From positions 1 to 25,528 of the IMG/VR virus record IMGVR_UViG_3300007344_000212: a stretch of DNA of 25,528 bases, one strand, 5' to 3'. Made by a program: the position numbers and the translations under genes. This document shows positions 23,756 to 25,528 of the stretch, in pieces. The notes beneath the pieces were generated by a model, which worked only from the letters and a program-made list of their open reading frames with translations, did not search any database and was not told the origin of the DNA. Source of the DNA: a virus. Each line of letters opens with the position of its first letter. Within the stretch, counting starts at the first letter, position 1.

Positions 23756-24357
23756 CGCCGCCTACCGTGCAGTTCATCCGGGCAGGCGGCCCGACGCTGA
23801 TCATCCACGACGCGTTCGGTGGTTCTGGATCGGCGACCGGACGAACTCCCGATACCGTCGACAATGGAGAAGTTTGGCAGACCTCTAGAACTTGGGTGGT
23901 GGGATCCGGCTACCTAAACGCGACAAGCAGTAGCGGCGTTCAGTATTGCGCAATCGATCCGACGGCGTCTAATTTCACTGTCGAAGCCATCTCTCAGGGC
24001 GATGACAGCGTCGGCACAAACTATTTCAGGCATGGGTTTTACTGGCATTATGACACGAGTACCGGCGCTTTTAGCCGTCTAATTTTCGATGATGACAGCA
24101 CACTCACGCACCAAGAGTACACCGGCTCGATTTTTACGGTGAACACAAACGTCGACACATTTGCGGCGGTTGCGAACAACACCGACATCGACTGGTCAAT
24201 GACTTGTAATGCATCGTCGATTAATTGGACTATTTCCGTCGGTGGTTCGACGATTAGTTCCGGGTCTGTGACGCCGACATACTCACCATCTCTTATCGGA
24301 TTTTGGCATCGATACGGCAACACCGCCAGATGCCTCGATTTCAAGGTCTACGCATGA
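23752..24357 (+). CDS. Adhesin-like beta-sandwich protein on a G+C-rich segment
   Basis: This 201-aa protein is probably a fibre-tip or receptor-binding subunit. The order of alternating strands, with H-D-A-F near residue 19, W-x-x-S-R-T-W near 43 and a closing L-I-G-F-W-H-R-Y-G-N-T-A-R-C-L-D-F-K-V-Y at the end, resembles a laminin-G/concanavalin-type jelly roll that binds glycans; I infer this from pattern only. Base use differs from the neighbours: 40 of 60 bases at 23761-23820 are G or C, against 28 of 60 in the preceding block, with many GCG, CCG, ACG and GAC codons. It overlaps the fibre stop by ATGA, so it is co-translated. Horizontal acquisition is likely. Confidence 0.7.
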   Translation: MTPPTVQFIRAGGPTLIIHDAFGGSGSATGRTPDTVDNGEVWQTSRTWVVGSGYLNATSSSGVQYCAIDPTASNFTVEAISQGDDSVGTNYFRHGFYWHYDTSTGAFSRLIFDDDSTLTHQEYTGSIFTVNTNVDTFAAVANNTDIDWSMTCNASSINWTISVGGSTISSGSVTPTYSPSLIGFWHRYGNTARCLDFKVYA

Positions 24358-24479
24358 ACACCATCAAGCACTTCCACAACATCGCAGGCGGTTTCGACCG
24401 CATCACCGGCGATTATATTTTATCTTATACTTTAAGGATAACAAATGAATACCATTCATTACTATTCACAATTAGCTAA
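24354..24479 (+). pseudogene. Truncated start of a foreign version of the next gene
   Basis: A frame opens at ATG 24354, coupled by ATGA to the adhesin-like gene, and encodes M-N-T-I-K-H-F-H-N-I-A-G-G-F-D-R-I-T-G-D in G+C-rich codons. At about 24414 the sequence changes abruptly to AT-rich, and the frame then runs into the ribosome site and start of the downstream gene before stopping at 24479. The downstream gene also begins M-N-T-I followed by aromatic residues. The simplest reading is a recombination junction that kept only the first 20 codons of the donor's copy. It may still be translated as a 41-aa peptide. Confidence 0.45.
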
Positions 24480-24669
24480 GCATCTTTCTTCAATGACTTC
24501 TGTTCTACAGGCCCTAGCTTCTCACTTTGAATCTGTAGAAGAACGAACTGAACTAGATGAACAATTTATTAACAACCTAGTTGCTTCGGCAACGTCTATG
24601 CTTACTGAAGCTTCTAATTTAAACACAATCATTTATAACCCTACTGATCCCCCAGCACCGGAGGTATGA
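24445..24669 (+). CDS. Small helical protein between fibre genes
   Basis: This 74-aa protein is unrecognised. It is helix-prone with M-N-T-I-H-Y-Y-S-Q-L-A-K-H-L-S at the start, two acidic/hydrophobic helices (E-E-R-T-E-L-D-E-Q-F-I-N-N-L) and a Pro-rich end. The ribosome site AAGGAT (24433-24438) lies 6 nt before the ATG. It ends 1 nt before the repeat fibre starts. Its position between two fibre genes suggests a fibre assembly chaperone or small tail component. Confidence 0.65.
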   Translation: MNTIHYYSQLAKHLSSMTSVLQALASHFESVEERTELDEQFINNLVASATSMLTEASNLNTIIYNPTDPPAPEV

Positions 24670-24670
24670 T

Positions 24671-25528
24671 ATGCCAATTTATAAAGGCTCCTCCCAGATC
24701 AATGTAGGAGCCACTACGCATACACATACGCTTGCTGATATTACTGATGCTGGATCAGCTGCTGGGTCAGATACTACTGACTTTGCTGCTGCTTCCCATA
24801 CGCATACCTTAAGTAATATTACAGATGCCGGTACAGCAGCTGCTTCGGATACAGGTGACTTTGAACCTAGTGGAGCAGTGTCTTCTCACTCAGCTACTAC
24901 TAGTGGAGTTCACGGTATCTCAGCTTATGGCGCTACTCTTGTAGATGATGCTGATGCAGCTACGGCTCGTACAACTCTTGGTCTTGGGACGGCTGCTACA
25001 AGTAATACAGGTGATTTTGCACCTACGTTACATACGCATACACTGTCTCAGATTACTGACGCAGGTACTGCAGCTGCATCCAACACTGGAGACTTTGAGG
25101 CTTCAGGTGCAGTATCTACACACGCCGCTGTTACTAGCGGAGTACATGGTATCTCTGCTTTTGGAGCTACTCTTGTAGATGATGCAGATGCTTCTGCAGC
25201 TAGGACTACTCTAGGTCTAGGCACAGCAGCTACATCTAACACAGGTGACTTTGCTGCTGCTAGTCACACGCACGCACTCGGCGATCTTAGCGACGTTGAT
25301 ACAGGTGGAGCCACGACGGGGCAGGTGCTGGAGTTCGACGGAGCAGAGTGGGTCCCAGCGACTCCGTCTGCCGGTGCTGCCGCACTCGACGACCTCACCG
25401 ATGTCAGCACCGCAGGTGCGACCACCGGCGATGTGATCGTCTACAACGGCAGCACTTGGGCACCGGCGGCTCAGTCTGGCGGTGGAGAGATCGTGTCGGA
25501 CGCTGAGGGTGGCTACGGCGAGAACTCG
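24671..25528 (+). CDS. Repeat-rich trimeric tail fibre protein (3' end outside window)
   Basis: The frame runs from ATG 24671 to the window end without a stop (286 codons), so it is truncated. H-x-H motifs recur at residues 17-19, 43-45, 121-123 and 199-201; in T4 gp37 such motifs bind iron along the axis of the trimeric fibre needle. A 78-residue unit (from H-T-H-T-L through S-G-V-H-G-I-S-A to R-T-T-L-G-L-G-T-A-A-T-S-N-T-G-D-F) occurs twice in full. From residue 203 a different repeat appears twice: L-x-D-L-x-D-V-x-T-x-G-A-T-T-G followed by N/D-G-x-x-W-x-P-A. At the same point the codons become G+C-rich (41 of 60 bases at 25321-25380, against 29 of 60 at 24901-24960). The receptor-binding tip would lie beyond the window. 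Confidence 0.85.
   Translation, partial: MPIYKGSSQINVGATTHTHTLADITDAGSAAGSDTTDFAAASHTHTLSNITDAGTAAASDTGDFEPSGAVSSHSATTSGVHGISAYGATLVDDADAATARTTLGLGTAATSNTGDFAPTLHTHTLSQITDAGTAAASNTGDFEASGAVSTHAAVTSGVHGISAFGATLVDDADASAARTTLGLGTAATSNTGDFAAASHTHALGDLSDVDTGGATTGQVLEFDGAEWVPATPSAGAAALDDLTDVSTAGATTGDVIVYNGSTWAPAAQSGGGEIVSDAEGGYGENS
24797..25264 (+). repeat. Two direct 234-bp (78-aa) fibre repeats
   Basis: Unit 1 spans 24797-25030 and unit 2 spans 25031-25264; a third begins at 25265 and then diverges after the H-T-H. The protein units are nearly identical (changes such as Y86/F164, S59-D/S137-N), while many third codon positions differ. This pattern means the duplication is old and the protein sequence is held by selection, or that related units were exchanged between fibres. 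Confidence 0.85.

Noticed and set aside
24797-25264. CRISPR-like array from repeated DNA
   Set aside because: The repeats are 234-bp coding units within one open frame with H-x-H fibre motifs, without short spacers.
1-25528. Integrase, attachment site, tRNA or other sign of lysogeny
   Set aside because: None was recognised on either strand; tyrosine at the polymerase 762-equivalent position points to a virulent lifestyle, though the rest of the genome is not visible.

Overview
The window is part of a lytic-type, T7-like tailed phage (podovirus) genome. All genes lie on the + strand and are packed head to tail, mostly with 1-26 nt start/stop overlaps. The order follows T7: ssDNA-binding protein (gp2.5 position), a resolvase (gp3 position), primase-helicase (gp4), family A DNA polymerase (gp5), 5'-3' exonuclease (gp6), then portal (gp8), scaffold (gp9), major capsid (gp10), tail tubular proteins A and B (gp11, gp12) and tail-fibre genes (gp17-like). 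A dUTPase and a B12-dependent class II ribonucleotide reductase between exonuclease and portal resemble the layout of marine podoviruses. The host cannot be read from the sequence. No phage RNA polymerase, terminase, lysis gene, integrase or tRNA is visible here, but both ends of the window are cut.

Region 1 (1-8713) is DNA metabolism: the C-terminus of a metallophosphoesterase, SSB, RusA-type resolvase, primase-helicase and polymerase. An unexpected three-gene insert follows: a 632-aa Cys-rich repeat protein, a 48-aa basic protein and a possible permuted papain-fold enzyme. Then come a dNMP kinase and a gp6-like exonuclease. From polymerase to exonuclease every neighbouring pair overlaps, which suggests one translationally coupled operon. 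Region 2 (8714-11196) holds dut and nrdJ and ends in a strong hairpin terminator. Together these genes scavenge or make dNTPs, keep uracil out, and replicate and resolve phage DNA.

Region 3 (11215-18184) is head morphogenesis: two small genes that overlap out of frame, two coiled-coil or charged proteins, portal, two small proteins, scaffold, capsid and tail tubular protein A. A second terminator lies between capsid and tail tubular A, as T-phi does in T7. Region 4 (18195-25528) is the tail: a long tail tubular protein B, a third terminator, an unknown tail-region protein, a T7-type fibre, a G+C-rich adhesin-like gene, a small gene, and a repeat fibre truncated by the window end.

The most unusual features are: (a) the Cys-rich/48-aa/papain-like cassette inside the replication operon; (b) three terminator hairpins each placed only 16-23 nt before the next start codon, leaving little room for promoters; (c) an out-of-frame gene overlap of 146 bp; (d) mosaic G+C-rich adhesin modules in the fibre region, one ending in an apparent truncated start of a second version of the downstream gene.
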